DNA from: Luteimonas sp. FCS-9
GTDB lineage: Bacteria > Pseudomonadota > Gammaproteobacteria > Xanthomonadales > Xanthomonadaceae
DNA length: 64,000 nt
NCBI RefSeq assembly: GCF_001014645.1
Contig: NZ_LASZ01000007.1
Coordinates: forward strand, 62,001-126,000
Reading direction: 5' to 3'
Both the position numbers and the translations under genes were made by a program. Below the pieces are notes generated by a model. That model was not told the origin of the DNA, ran no database searches, and saw only the letters and a program-made list of their open reading frames with translations. This document shows, one piece after another, positions 7,650-16,695 of the stretch. Numbering within the stretch: the first letter of the stretch is position 1; every line of letters starts with the position of its first letter.

Positions 7650-8909
7650 TTACCGTGGATCGGGCGAGAACGCAGGCGCGCGCGCGTAGTCGTCCGCGGT
7701 GAACGGCCGATCCTCGAACAGGTACCCGTAATAGAAGTGCCGCAGCTGCGCGTGGTAGGCACGGACGCGATCCTGGTAGGCCAGATGCGCGCGCATGTCG
7801 GTCCGTGCCCAGCGGGTCAGCAGGGCCTGGACGCCGACCGGCGGCAGCAGCCAGCCCAGGCGCTCGGCGGCGGCCGAGCGGCGCTCGATGCCGTCGCGAT
7901 AGGCGGCCGCCATGTCGGCGACGCTGTCGTCGCCGTTCTGGTGGAAGGCCAGGTACCACTTGTAGTGGAAGGCCTCGCCCAGCGGCGCCGAATCGCGCCA
8001 TTGCGGATAGCGCGCATAGAAGGCGGTCATGGTGTCCTGGCGCGGGATGTCCCAGGCACGGTTGACGGCCTCGCGCTGGGCGCGGGCGATCTCGGCGCCC
8101 TGGTCGACACGGATCGTGCGTTCGATCGCCACGTGCGCCAGCGCCGGCAGCACCAGCGCGATCGCGACCCAGAGCGTGGCCAGCGACGCGGCATTGGTCG
8201 CCGAGGATCCGCCGAGCGCCGCGACCAGCCTGGCCAGCACGATCCAGAACGTGAGGTAGCCGGCCGCGAGTGCGACGACGGCCGCGATCAGCGGGCCGGG
8301 CACGCGTTGGTGCAACGCGAAGCCGACGAACGGCACGGCGACGCACAGCAGCAGCGCGCCGCCGCGGACGATGCTGCGGCGCAGGTACAGCCGCCCCACG
8401 CCATCCGGCAGCGCGCGCAACATGCGCGCGCGCCCCGATTCGACGTCGGACGAGCGCAGGTCGTGGAACAGCACGATCACGAACAGCGGCAGCAGGAAGG
8501 TCAGCAGGAAGGCGTAGTCGAAGCGCCCGGCGAGCGCGAGCTCGGGATTGAAGGTGTCGCCGTCGTGGATCTGCGCCTCCAGCCCCAGCGCGCGGATGCG
8601 CAGCATGAACGGCGCGACGTCGCGCATGCCCACCGCGGCGAACGCGAGCGGCGACGGCGGATGCCAGGTCGGATGGAACGTGCCATAGGCCGCGGTGCCG
8701 GCATCGGTGGAGGCACCGTGGGCGGCGACCGCGGCCGCCAGCTCCTGCTGCTGCAGCGCGGCGATGCGCGCGATCGCCTCACGCTGGCTCTCCACACGCT
8801 GCAGGCCCGACGCCAGGCTGACGATGGCCAGCGCGACGAGCAGCAGCAGGCCGGCGGCGGCCATGCGCGAACGCAGCATCAGCGCGAGTTCGTAGCGCCA
8901 CAGGGTCAT
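7650..8909 (-). CDS. DUF3526 ABC transporter permease (second subunit)
   Basis: A 419-residue membrane protein starting MTLWRYELALMLRSRMA, with an N-terminal helix, a long periplasmic loop (about residues 35-125), then five to six helices and a charged tail. It resembles DUF3526/ABC-2 permeases, which act with an ATPase of the CcmA type. Its start overlaps the stop of the first permease by 4 bases (ATGA). The operon sits behind an AT-rich palindrome shared with neighbouring zinc-type genes, so a role in metal limitation is possible; the substrate is unknown. Confidence 0.85.
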   Translation of the reverse strand: MTLWRYELALMLRSRMAAAGLLLLVALAIVSLASGLQRVESQREAIARIAALQQQELAAAVAAHGASTDAGTAAYGTFHPTWHPPSPLAFAAVGMRDVAPFMLRIRALGLEAQIHDGDTFNPELALAGRFDYAFLLTFLLPLFVIVLFHDLRSSDVESGRARMLRALPDGVGRLYLRRSIVRGGALLLCVAVPFVGFALHQRVPGPLIAAVVALAAGYLTFWIVLARLVAALGGSSATNAASLATLWVAIALVLPALAHVAIERTIRVDQGAEIARAQREAVNRAWDIPRQDTMTAFYARYPQWRDSAPLGEAFHYKWYLAFHQNGDDSVADMAAAYRDGIERRSAAAERLGWLLPPVGVQALLTRWARTDMRAHLAYQDRVRAYHAQLRHFYYGYLFEDRPFTADDYARAPAFSPDPR

Positions 8910-10345
8910 CGCGAGGCCTCCATCCGGCGTGCGGCCAGCGCCAGCACCGCCAGCGCGACCAGCAGCCAGCCCAGCAGCACCAGCGTGCCCGGCAGCATCG
9001 CCGCCAGCAGCATGGATGCCGGCTGCGGGCGGAACGCGAAGGGTGGAATGGCCTGCCAGTGCGCGCGATCCACGCGCTTGCGGCGATCGGCGCCGGCATC
9101 GGTGGCGGTGTCGTCGGCGTAGCGCACGCCGTCGGCCTGGAGCTGGTTGAGCTGCTGGACCATGCGGTAGCGGTGCGCCTCGGCCTGCTGCAGGAAGTGC
9201 AGGTGCGCGGCCAGGTCGGTCTGCGCGGCGGCCATCGAGAGCTGGCGCAGCGCGATCGCGGGGCTCAGCGTGGCGAACGTCGCCACGAGCGCGTTCTGGC
9301 GCTGCTGGAGCCCGGCGCTGCGCGCTGCGTAGCGGTCGAACAGTTCGGAGGTGAGTCGCTCGCCCTCCACCGCCACCAGGCCCTTGTAGTTCACCGGCAG
9401 ATCCTCGATCCGCTCGACGCCATAGCGTTCGAGCACGTCGCGCTTGAACGCCGAGAAGTACGGATCGTCGGCATCGTGGCTGTTGCCGATGCGGCGCAGG
9501 TCGGCGGCGATGGCGACGTCGGTCTGGAAGCGGTCGGGCAGCGGAAACGCGGCATGCGCGATGTCGGGCGCGATCCGCGGCACCAGCAGCGCGACGACCG
9601 CCCACAGGGCCACGAGCGCGAGCAGCGCGTCGCGGCGCCGGGGCACCAGGGCCGACACGGCCGCGACGAGCACGCACCACGTGACCAGGTACACCGCATA
9701 GGCCAGCATCAGCGCCAGGGCGACGGCGGACGAGGCCTCGGGCCTGGCCGCCAGGATCGCCAGGCCGACGAACGCCGGCAGCGCGAACGTACCGGCCACC
9801 AGGCACAGCGCGGCGAGCTTGCCGGCAACGATCGCGCAGGTCGAGGCGCCCTGCAGCATCAGCTGGCGCAGCGTGCCGCGCCCGCGCTCCTGCGCGAGCA
9901 CGCCGTAGCCAAGGAACACCAGCACCAGCGGCGCCAGCACCTGCAGCACGAACGCCGGCGTCAGCTGACCGAAGCGCACGAGCACCGAGCTCTGCATCAC
10001 GTCGCCGAAGTTGGCGGTGTTCTGGCGGTGGCCTTCCAGGAACATGCTGCTGCCGGTGAACGGATCGACGCCGGCGTCGAACGCCGCCAGCGCCGACGGC
10101 AGGCGGTAGACGAAGTGGCCGTAGTGCACGACGCGATGGGGATGGCGGTCGGGCTGGGCGTCGAATGCGGCCTGCGCCGCGGCCTGCTGCCGCGCGCGAT
10201 GCTCCTCGGCGCTGCGCATGTGGTGGTGCGAGACGAGCGTGGAGACCAGGGTCAGCATCGCCAGCAGCACGATGCCGGCCAGCGCGGTGCGGTTGCGCAG
10301 CATGGCGCGCAGTTCGCTGCACATCACCAGGACGACGGCGCTCAT
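8906..10345 (-). CDS. DUF3526 ABC transporter permease (first subunit)
   Basis: A 479-residue permease with the same layout as its downstream partner: a first helix at about 20-40, a long extracytoplasmic loop (AEEHRARQQAAAQAAF onward), a cluster of helices from about 125 to 265, a second soluble stretch (DRFQTDVAIAADLRRI onward) and a last helix near the C-terminus. It overlaps the ATPase gene by 4 bases and the second permease by 4 bases, so the three are one operon. The pair probably forms a heterodimeric ABC-2 membrane domain. Confidence 0.85.
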   Translation of the reverse strand: MSAVVLVMCSELRAMLRNRTALAGIVLLAMLTLVSTLVSHHHMRSAEEHRARQQAAAQAAFDAQPDRHPHRVVHYGHFVYRLPSALAAFDAGVDPFTGSSMFLEGHRQNTANFGDVMQSSVLVRFGQLTPAFVLQVLAPLVLVFLGYGVLAQERGRGTLRQLMLQGASTCAIVAGKLAALCLVAGTFALPAFVGLAILAARPEASSAVALALMLAYAVYLVTWCVLVAAVSALVPRRRDALLALVALWAVVALLVPRIAPDIAHAAFPLPDRFQTDVAIAADLRRIGNSHDADDPYFSAFKRDVLERYGVERIEDLPVNYKGLVAVEGERLTSELFDRYAARSAGLQQRQNALVATFATLSPAIALRQLSMAAAQTDLAAHLHFLQQAEAHRYRMVQQLNQLQADGVRYADDTATDAGADRRKRVDRAHWQAIPPFAFRPQPASMLLAAMLPGTLVLLGWLLVALAVLALAARRMEASR

Positions 10346-11070
10346 GCGGCGCGGGACCTGCCGGAGAAGTGGGCGTGCAGCGCGGCCAGGTCGAACCCGG
10401 CGCGGTCGGCCTCGTACGCGATGCGGCCCTGCTCGAGGACACCGATGCGATCGGCGACCTCGACCGCACCCAGCAGGTCGTGGGTGACCATCAGCACCGA
10501 GGTGCCGCGGGCGCGCACCGATGCGAGCAGACCGTGGAAATCAGCGCTGGCGCCCGGGTCGAGACCGGAGGTCGGCTCGTCGAGCAGCAGCAACGGCACC
10601 TCGCGCGTGAGCGCCACGGCGATCGCGACCTTCTGGCGCATGCCCTTGGAAAAGCCGCCCAGGCGCTGCGTCCAGGCCGCCTCCTGCAGGCCGGCCGCAC
10701 GAAACGCCTCGTGGATCGCCTCGCGGGGTGCGCGGCGCCCGGCCAGCGAGAGCAGGTAGTCGGCGTTCTCGAACGCGGACAGATGCTCGTAGAGCGCGAC
10801 GTTCTCCGGCAGGTAGGCGAGACGGCGGCGCGCCTGCGCAGGCGCGCGGACCGGGTCGATGCCGGCCACCCGCACCTGGCCCGCATCGGGGCGCAGGAAG
10901 CCGAGCAGCACCGAGAGCGTGGTCGACTTGCCGGTGCCGTTGCCGCCGAGCAGGGCATAGACGCTGCCTTCGCCGACATGGAGGTCCAGTCCGGACAGCA
11001 CCGGCCTGCCGCCGAACGCGACGCGCAGTTGCTGGACATCGACGATCGGGGCGTTCGGGGGTGCGGGCAT
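10342..11070 (-). CDS. ABC transporter ATP-binding protein of the DUF3526 system
   Basis: A 242-residue ATPase (start taken at ATG 11070). Walker A is GGNGTGKST, the signature region GGFSKGMRQK, Walker B LLLLDEPTSGLDP and the switch His is in VLMVTHD. It resembles CcmA/NatA-type subunits of ABC-2 exporters. An ATG at 11107-11109 is in frame but overlaps the proposed operator at 11110-11122, so the downstream start is preferred, giving a leader of about 40 nt. First gene of a three-gene operon. Confidence 0.9.
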   Translation of the reverse strand: MPAPPNAPIVDVQQLRVAFGGRPVLSGLDLHVGEGSVYALLGGNGTGKSTTLSVLLGFLRPDAGQVRVAGIDPVRAPAQARRRLAYLPENVALYEHLSAFENADYLLSLAGRRAPREAIHEAFRAAGLQEAAWTQRLGGFSKGMRQKVAIAVALTREVPLLLLDEPTSGLDPGASADFHGLLASVRARGTSVLMVTHDLLGAVEVADRIGVLEQGRIAYEADRAGFDLAALHAHFSGRSRAA

Positions 11071-11109
11071 CGACACGTGCCGGGCTGGATGGGCCGGGCA
11101 CTTTATCAT

Positions 11110-11122
11110 GTAATAACATTAC
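11110..11122 (-). promoter_or_regulatory. Zur-like operator (a), GTAATAACATTAC
   Basis: AT-rich inverted repeat GTAAT-AAC-ATTAC in very GC-rich surroundings, just upstream of the ABC ATPase start. In the direction of transcription it reads GTAATGTTATTACAT, 14 of 15 bases identical to the site at 27904-27918. It shares AATGTTAT with the two sites at 14459 and 21415. Confidence 0.6.
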
Positions 11123-11166
11123 GAATTCCGCGCCCCGGCGCGCACGGCAGGCTGCGGGCGGGGGCC

Positions 11167-12435
11167 TCAGCCGATACCGATGGTCGCGGTCCTGGTCGGC
11201 CAGGGGTCGTCGAACGCCTGGCCGGCCTGCCAGGCACGGATCTCCGCCTCGGTGCAGAAGCACGTGCGGAGCGCATCGACGAACACGTCGAGTTCGTCCT
11301 CCTGGCCGATCACCGTGAGCTCGCACCGGCGGTCGCCGAAAAGCGGTGGGTACGAAGCGAGCTTGTCGGCCATCGCCTGACGCTCTTCACGGGTCATCTT
11401 CAGCGCGCGGTCCTGCAGGGCGACGACGCGCCAGTAGCCCAGCGCCTCCAGACCGATGGCGCCGGCCGCCTGGTTCCAGAGCAGGACCAGTTCGTCGCGC
11501 GAGGGGAGCCAGAAGAACCCCTTGGAACGATGGATGCCGATGCCCAGAAACTGGTGGTAGACCTCCCACAGGCGCCGGGGGTGGAAGGGCCGGGGATCGG
11601 CAAGGACCCGGGTGCCGATGCGGTATGCGCTCGGTTCGGCGATCTGCGAAGACGCGGTGTCGCTGCGCGTCGCGGACAACGTCTTCGCCAGAGGCGCCAC
11701 GCGGCGATGATCGTAGGGCGGCATCCGCAGGACATCGTCCAGGCGCAGCCCGCCCCAGCTGACGCCGACGATGTCGGCGTACGGGTTGAGCGGATGGATG
11801 GCATGGCCGATCTCCTGCAACGTGCCGTCAGCGAGACGGTCCTTCTTGGTCAGCAGGATCCGGTTGGCGAACATGATCTGCTCCGCCAGCAGGTTTTCGA
11901 TCCCGCGCCGGCCGGCAGCGTGGTTGCGCCGGAGGCCGGCCGCGATGGCTTCGCCGCGTTCGTAATCGCGGTCCAGCATGGCGCCGTCGAGCAGTGCGAT
12001 GAAGCCATGCAACTCGACGCCCGGCAGATCCCGCAGCGCTTCGATCAGCGGCCAGGGATGGGTGCTGCCGGACGTCTCCACCAGCAGATGGCTGGGCCGG
12101 TAGTCCGACAGCAGCGTCTCCACCGCACGCTTGAACACCGGCAGCAAACGCTTGCTGGAGATGCTACCGGTGGCGATCGAGATGAAATTGCCCTGGCGCT
12201 CACCGACCAGGTCGGTCCCGGCGATGACGTCCCGGTCGACGTCCAGATCGCTCATGTCATTGGCGATGACGGCCAGGCGCCAGGGCGCACCCGGTTGCGC
12301 GGCCTGACGCAGCAGGCCCTTGAGCAGCGTGGTCTTGCCGGCTCCGAGAAAACCGCTGAGCACGGTGACCGGCGTGACATCCTGCCGTCGTGCACGCGGC
12401 GGGGACGGCGTCCGCGCACGCGCGGTCATGCGCAC
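11167..12435 (-). CDS. COG0523 (CobW/ZigA-like) GTPase, putative zinc metallochaperone
   Basis: A 422-residue G3E GTPase with P-loop GFLGAGKTT (28-36), VIANDMSDLDVD after switch I, VETSGST, a TKKD base-recognition motif and a C-terminal CobW domain (FHPRRLWEVYHQFLG, FFWLPSRDELV). Such proteins deliver zinc during starvation (ZigA, YeiR, ZagA). Oddly, the usual CXCC metal motif after switch II is replaced by SISS at 91-94. A CxC pair occurs near the end (TCFCTEAE). Start is GTG 12435; ATG 12429 is also possible. It lies downstream of the phosphatase on the same strand, within the zinc-type cluster. Confidence 0.88.
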   Translation of the reverse strand: MRMTARARTPSPPRARRQDVTPVTVLSGFLGAGKTTLLKGLLRQAAQPGAPWRLAVIANDMSDLDVDRDVIAGTDLVGERQGNFISIATGSISSKRLLPVFKRAVETLLSDYRPSHLLVETSGSTHPWPLIEALRDLPGVELHGFIALLDGAMLDRDYERGEAIAAGLRRNHAAGRRGIENLLAEQIMFANRILLTKKDRLADGTLQEIGHAIHPLNPYADIVGVSWGGLRLDDVLRMPPYDHRRVAPLAKTLSATRSDTASSQIAEPSAYRIGTRVLADPRPFHPRRLWEVYHQFLGIGIHRSKGFFWLPSRDELVLLWNQAAGAIGLEALGYWRVVALQDRALKMTREERQAMADKLASYPPLFGDRRCELTVIGQEDELDVFVDALRTCFCTEAEIRAWQAGQAFDDPWPTRTATIGIG

Positions 12436-12525
12436 GCCCGCATCGGCGCAGGCGGGGCAGCGGGGGAGCGCGCGGTGCGCGCCCGTGCAAGGGTGCGGAT
12501 CAATCGGGGTTTCATGCGAATGCGC

Positions 12526-12651
12526 TCAGGAATGCAGCGTGGGAACGGGCCGGGCGGCCACAGGCGGGCCGGCCGACGCGGCGACGCAGGCCGCGCATCG
12601 CCCGTGGATCTCGATGACGGCCATGCGCAGCACGAACCCCCTTCGTCTTGG
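12526..12651 (-). pseudogene. Possible 3' remnant of a Fur/Zur-family regulator gene
   Basis: After an in-frame stop (12652-12654) the frame reads PRRRGFVLRMAVIEIHGRCA and then ACVAA, ending at a TGA at 12526-12528. The block GF-LR-AVIEIHGRCAAC matches the C-terminal strand and CxxC of Fur/Zur proteins, e.g. a VEVxGxCxxC ending. The first 100 or more residues are missing; the alkaline phosphatase gene ends right upstream. The match covers about 19 residues, so chance is not excluded. The setting among zinc-type genes favours a zur remnant. A further 29-codon frame (12426-12515) before the COG0523 gene has no recognised identity. Confidence 0.45.
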
Positions 12652-12671
12652 TCAGGCGCTCGAGATCATCG

Positions 12672-14261
12672 TCAGGGCGACTGTGTCCGCTGCAGATGCA
12701 GGCCCTCGACGGGGCGGCTCTCGAGCAGCGCCCTGACCACGAACGCCACGTCCGTGTTGTCGATGTAGCGGCCGTCGTTCCAGCCGACGTGCCGGGCGTA
12801 GCCATCGTCGCGTCCGCGCACGCGGCGTTCGAAGAGGTCCGCGCCCGCACCCTTGGCCCACAGCGGCACCAGGGCGTTGGAATGGTTGCCGGTGGGTCTG
12901 AAGCTGATGCCGGGCGTCGCGCCCCGGCCGCGATTGACCACGGGCTGGTACGCAACGGTCTGCGCGTCGGGGCCCATCGGCATGCTGTTGTCGTGGTCGG
13001 TGGTCACGATCAGCAGCGTCTCGTCCCAGTTGCTGTGGGCGTCCACCCAGGCGACCACGGCAGCGACCGCCCGGTTGAAGTCGACCGTCTCTTCGATCAG
13101 GCGGCCGTACTCGGGTTCGGAGGTGCAGGCGCCGTACTGCCATTGGGTGCCGCACTTGCTGGTATGCGCGGCCCAGTCGGTGGCACCGCCCTCGACCATC
13201 AGGAAGAAGCCCTCGTCGCTCCGCGCGGACAGATGCGCGATCGCGCCGCGCGTCATCGTCGCCAGCGTCGGGACGCTGGGCACCAGGCGGTCGCCGGAGG
13301 CCGTGGCGGCGTCGGCACCGAGGATCCGGCGTTCGCGCGCCTGCTGCAGCGTCCGGGCGATCCGCGGCACGCCGAGCACCGGGGCATCGGTGCGCAGCGT
13401 GCCTTCGGCCAGGGCGGCGAACTCTTCGTTACTGCGGATCACCTTCCAGGGCGCGCGGGCGCCGGCAGGCACGTAGCGGGCGGCCTGGAGCGCTTGCCAG
13501 TCTTCGGTCGCGAGGAACTCGTCGGGCTGCCTGCAGCCGGCCTGCGACTCGTCCGCCGCCAGCGCATCGCACGCGGTGCCGTTGACGTTGTAGCCCGGCG
13601 CGCCGGTGCCCATGATCAGATCGAGCCGGCCCTGGGTGAGCATCTGCCGCCCGATCTCGTGATAGCGGTTGCGCGAGGCGTTCTGCGCAGCGAAGGCGGC
13701 CGGGGTGGCATGCGTGAACGGCACGCTGGTCACCACGCCGGTCGCCTTGCCGGCTGCCTTGGCGACGAACGTGACCGGCTCGACCGGACGGCCGAAATTG
13801 TCGTGGTTGATCGCGTTGTTGTAGGTCTTGATGCCGGATGCCAGCGCGGTTCCGGCCGCGGCGCTGTCGGTGGCCGCGCGGGCCAGTTCGCGGTAGCCGA
13901 CGAACGGCAGCGCCGGATCGTCGCTGGGTTCGGTGCTCCAGGCCAGCGCGGGGTCGTAATCCACGCGCGCGGTCGCGTCGTGTGTCGGGCTGCTGCTGGT
14001 ATTGAGCGGCGAGGTGCGCATCGCGTAGCGGGCAGGGAAGTCCGCATACGGCGCGCCGCGCCGATGCCCGTACTGCCAGTATGCCGCGGCGTCCCAGGCG
14101 CCCCAGCCGGCGCCGTCGTTGATCATGACGATGACGTTGCGCACATGCGGTGGCGCTTCCGCGTCCTCGAGGCTGCGGCATCCCCCCAGGGCGGCGGGAA
14201 ACAGCGCGCATACGACCAGGCGGACCCACAGGCGGGTGGGGAGCGGTCGGATCATCGTCAT
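12672..14261 (-). CDS. Alkaline phosphatase, predicted lipoprotein
   Basis: A 529-residue protein with a lipoprotein signal (hydrophobic stretch then AALGGC, lipobox Cys near residue 25). The fold markers of metal-dependent alkaline phosphatases are present: VMINDGAGWG (first metal Asp), ATDSAAAGTALASG with the nucleophile Ser, MVEGGATDWAAH, TTDHDNSMPMG and TGNHSNALVP (metal ligands). These enzymes need zinc. The start is ATG 14261 with AAGG upstream; frames extending to 14453 have an implausible Arg/Pro-rich N-terminus. It is divergent from the TonB receptor, with the Zur-like site in the shared 229-bp gap. Confidence 0.9.
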   Translation of the reverse strand: MTMIRPLPTRLWVRLVVCALFPAALGGCRSLEDAEAPPHVRNVIVMINDGAGWGAWDAAAYWQYGHRRGAPYADFPARYAMRTSPLNTSSSPTHDATARVDYDPALAWSTEPSDDPALPFVGYRELARAATDSAAAGTALASGIKTYNNAINHDNFGRPVEPVTFVAKAAGKATGVVTSVPFTHATPAAFAAQNASRNRYHEIGRQMLTQGRLDLIMGTGAPGYNVNGTACDALAADESQAGCRQPDEFLATEDWQALQAARYVPAGARAPWKVIRSNEEFAALAEGTLRTDAPVLGVPRIARTLQQARERRILGADAATASGDRLVPSVPTLATMTRGAIAHLSARSDEGFFLMVEGGATDWAAHTSKCGTQWQYGACTSEPEYGRLIEETVDFNRAVAAVVAWVDAHSNWDETLLIVTTDHDNSMPMGPDAQTVAYQPVVNRGRGATPGISFRPTGNHSNALVPLWAKGAGADLFERRVRGRDDGYARHVGWNDGRYIDNTDVAFVVRALLESRPVEGLHLQRTQSP

Positions 14262-14458
14262 TGGAATCGTTGCCTTCGTTGCAGGGGAATCGAGGGTGAG
14301 TCCGCCATGGACCGGCGGTGGCCCGCACCCGCGCGGCCGGTCTGCACCGCCCCGGGGCCTCGCCGGGATGGCAGTCGGGCGTCGCACGCCGACGACCGTG
14401 GCGACATGCGCTTTGCGAGACGTACAGACATGACTTCTGGGAGGCGCGACCACACCGC

Positions 14459-14474
14459 AATGTTATATTGTAAC
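14459..14474 (+). promoter_or_regulatory. Zur-like operator (b), AATGTTATATTGTAAC
   Basis: Core GTTATATTGTAAC matches the gammaproteobacterial Zur core GTTATANTATAAC at all but one defined position. It differs from the site at 21415-21430 by a single base. It ends 16 bp before the TonB receptor start and lies about 200 bp upstream of the divergent phosphatase. Confidence 0.75.
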
Positions 14475-14490
14475 TATTCGTTTTTGCCAG

Positions 14491-16695
14491 ATGCCTGGAA
14501 CCCCACCCATGGCCCATCGCCTCCCCTCCCCTCCTGCGCGCCCGCGTGCGGCGACCGGCCCCCTGCGGCCGCTTGCGCTCACGTTGGCCGCCATCCTGTT
14601 TCCCCATGCCGCGTCGGCCCAGGACGACCGCGCCGCGACCCGACTCGACGCGGTCGAAGTGCGCGTGAGCACCGCGACCCGGACCGAACGGCTGCTGGCC
14701 GACGTGCCGGTACGGACCGAGGTGCTGCGCCAGCAGGACATCGAATTGCGCGCGGCCACGAACTTCTCCCAGGCTGCCGAACTGATCAACGGCGTCCGCG
14801 TCGAGAGCAACTGCCAGAACTGCAATACGTCGGAAGTGCAGTTGCTGGGCCTGGGCGGCGCATACAACCAGTTGCTGTTCGACGGCATCCCGCTGCTGTC
14901 GACGCTGGGCGGCGTCTACGGCCTGGAGCAGGTGCCCGCGGCGTTCGTCAACCGGATCGAAGTGGTCAAGGGCGGCGGCTCGTCGCTGTACGGGCCGGGC
15001 GCGGTCGCCGGGGTGATCAATCTCGTCTCCGAACAGCCGCTTCGCAATGGCGGCTTCGTGCAGGCGAGCGTCGACGTGCAGAAGGGCGAGCCGGTCTGGT
15101 ACGGCGACGGCCGTCTGGATGCGGTGAGCGAGGACGGCCGGTTCGGGGCGTCGTTCGTGGCACAGGCTGCGCAGAACGATGCCATCGACTACAACGGCGA
15201 CGGCTACAGCGAGATCACCGAGAAGACACAGCGCGTCGGCGGCTTCCAGGCCTGGTTCGCGCCGACCGATCGCACGCGCCTGCGGGCGGACTACCAGTAC
15301 ACGTGGGAGGAGCGACGCGGCGGCAACCGGCTCGACCAGCCCGAATACCTGGCCAACATCGCCGAGGCGCTGAAGACGCGTTACCAGCGCGGCAGCCTGT
15401 CCTGGGAACAGATCGTCGACGACGACTTCGACTTCCGGGTCAGTTACGCCTTCGCCGACATCCGCCGCGACAGCTTCTACGGCGGACTGGGCGAGGTGGA
15501 GACCGATCCGGCCAGCCCCGACTACGATCCCGACGCGCTCGACCCAACCCTCCCGGGCAGCGCCGCCTCGACGTCGTTCAACCAGTACGGCTTCACGCAC
15601 AATCCGTTGCATTACCTCGACACGCAGTTCAACTACCGCGCCGGCGCGCATGCGCTGGCGTTCGGGGTGCAGTACAAGCGCGAGCAGATCAAGGACGACA
15701 ACCGCAACGCGAACGGCGTGGTCCTGCGGCGCGCCGAGAATGCGACCTTCTCCAACCTGGGCGTCTTCGTGCAGGACGAATGGGCGGTCGACGATGCGAC
15801 CGATCTCGTGCTGGGCGCGCGGGTGGACAAGAGCTCGGAACTCGACAGCGCGGTGTTCTCGCCACGTATCGCGCTGGCCTTCCAGGCCACCGACCAGCTG
15901 AAGCTGCGCGCAGGCGTATCCACCGGGTTCCGGGCGCCCGAGGTGTTCAGCGAGGACCTGCACGTCGATACGCTCGGCGCCGAGCCGGTCTCGATCCGCA
16001 ACATCGACGGGCTCACCGAAGAGAAGGCGCTCACCGGCATGCTCGGCTTCGACTGGCGGTCCGATGCGCTCGATCCGCGGGTGTCGGTCGATGTGACCGC
16101 CTCCTACACGCAGCTGCGCGACAGCTTCGTGCTCAGCGAGATCCAGAGCGACGTGTTCGACGGCGAGCTGTTCCAGGTGCGCAGCAACTCCTCGGGCTCG
16201 GGCGTGTCGGGCATCGAAGCCAATGTGGGGTGGCAGCCGCGCGATACGCTGCGTCTGACCGCGGGCGTGTCGTGGTACCGGTCGCGCTACGACGATGCGC
16301 AGGTGGTGTTCGACGACACGGGCGACGGTGGCGATACGGTGATCGCGACCCGCGACTATCTCAAGACGCCGCAGTGGAGCGGACTGTCGCAGCTGGTGTG
16401 GTCGCCGAACGATCGCTGGGACGCGTTCGTGGGTCTGCGTTACACCGGGCGCATGCATGTGCTCAACAACAACGCCGGCGAACTGCGCCACGTCGACGAC
16501 TTCTGGGTCGTGGACACCGGCGCGACGCGTCACTTCCACCTCGGCGAGCGTGCGGTCGACGTCTCGTTCGGCGTCCGCAACCTGTTCGACGACCGCCAGA
16601 AGGACCTCGAAAGCGGCGCCGGGCGCGACAGCGACTACGTCTACGGGCCGCGGTTCGCCCGATCGGTCTACGCCAGCATCCGTCATGCGTTCTGA
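14491..16695 (+). CDS. TonB-dependent outer-membrane receptor with a Cys pair in the plug, probable zinc-related import
   Basis: A 734-residue protein with signal peptide (cleavage near ASAQ44-DD), plug domain (about 60-190) and a beta-barrel ending in Phe (RHAF), the outer-membrane insertion signal. The plug contains NCQNC (Cys108, Cys111) just before the LGLGGAYNQLLFDGIP strand. A thiol pair there could bind a soft metal or be kept reduced by the exported thioredoxin encoded next. A later start at ATG 14509 is possible. The Zur-like site just upstream argues for induction in zinc starvation. The substrate is inferred. Confidence 0.9.
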   Translation: MPGTPPMAHRLPSPPARPRAATGPLRPLALTLAAILFPHAASAQDDRAATRLDAVEVRVSTATRTERLLADVPVRTEVLRQQDIELRAATNFSQAAELINGVRVESNCQNCNTSEVQLLGLGGAYNQLLFDGIPLLSTLGGVYGLEQVPAAFVNRIEVVKGGGSSLYGPGAVAGVINLVSEQPLRNGGFVQASVDVQKGEPVWYGDGRLDAVSEDGRFGASFVAQAAQNDAIDYNGDGYSEITEKTQRVGGFQAWFAPTDRTRLRADYQYTWEERRGGNRLDQPEYLANIAEALKTRYQRGSLSWEQIVDDDFDFRVSYAFADIRRDSFYGGLGEVETDPASPDYDPDALDPTLPGSAASTSFNQYGFTHNPLHYLDTQFNYRAGAHALAFGVQYKREQIKDDNRNANGVVLRRAENATFSNLGVFVQDEWAVDDATDLVLGARVDKSSELDSAVFSPRIALAFQATDQLKLRAGVSTGFRAPEVFSEDLHVDTLGAEPVSIRNIDGLTEEKALTGMLGFDWRSDALDPRVSVDVTASYTQLRDSFVLSEIQSDVFDGELFQVRSNSSGSGVSGIEANVGWQPRDTLRLTAGVSWYRSRYDDAQVVFDDTGDGGDTVIATRDYLKTPQWSGLSQLVWSPNDRWDAFVGLRYTGRMHVLNNNAGELRHVDDFWVVDTGATRHFHLGERAVDVSFGVRNLFDDRQKDLESGAGRDSDYVYGPRFARSVYASIRHAF

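Noticed and set aside
11107-11109. ATG as the start of the ABC ATPase
   Set aside because: It coincides with the operator; the next ATG at 11070 gives a normal N-terminus.
13429-16686. A - strand open frame of 1085 codons opposite the TonB receptor
   Set aside because: Antisense shadow; the + strand frame has signal peptide, plug and barrel.
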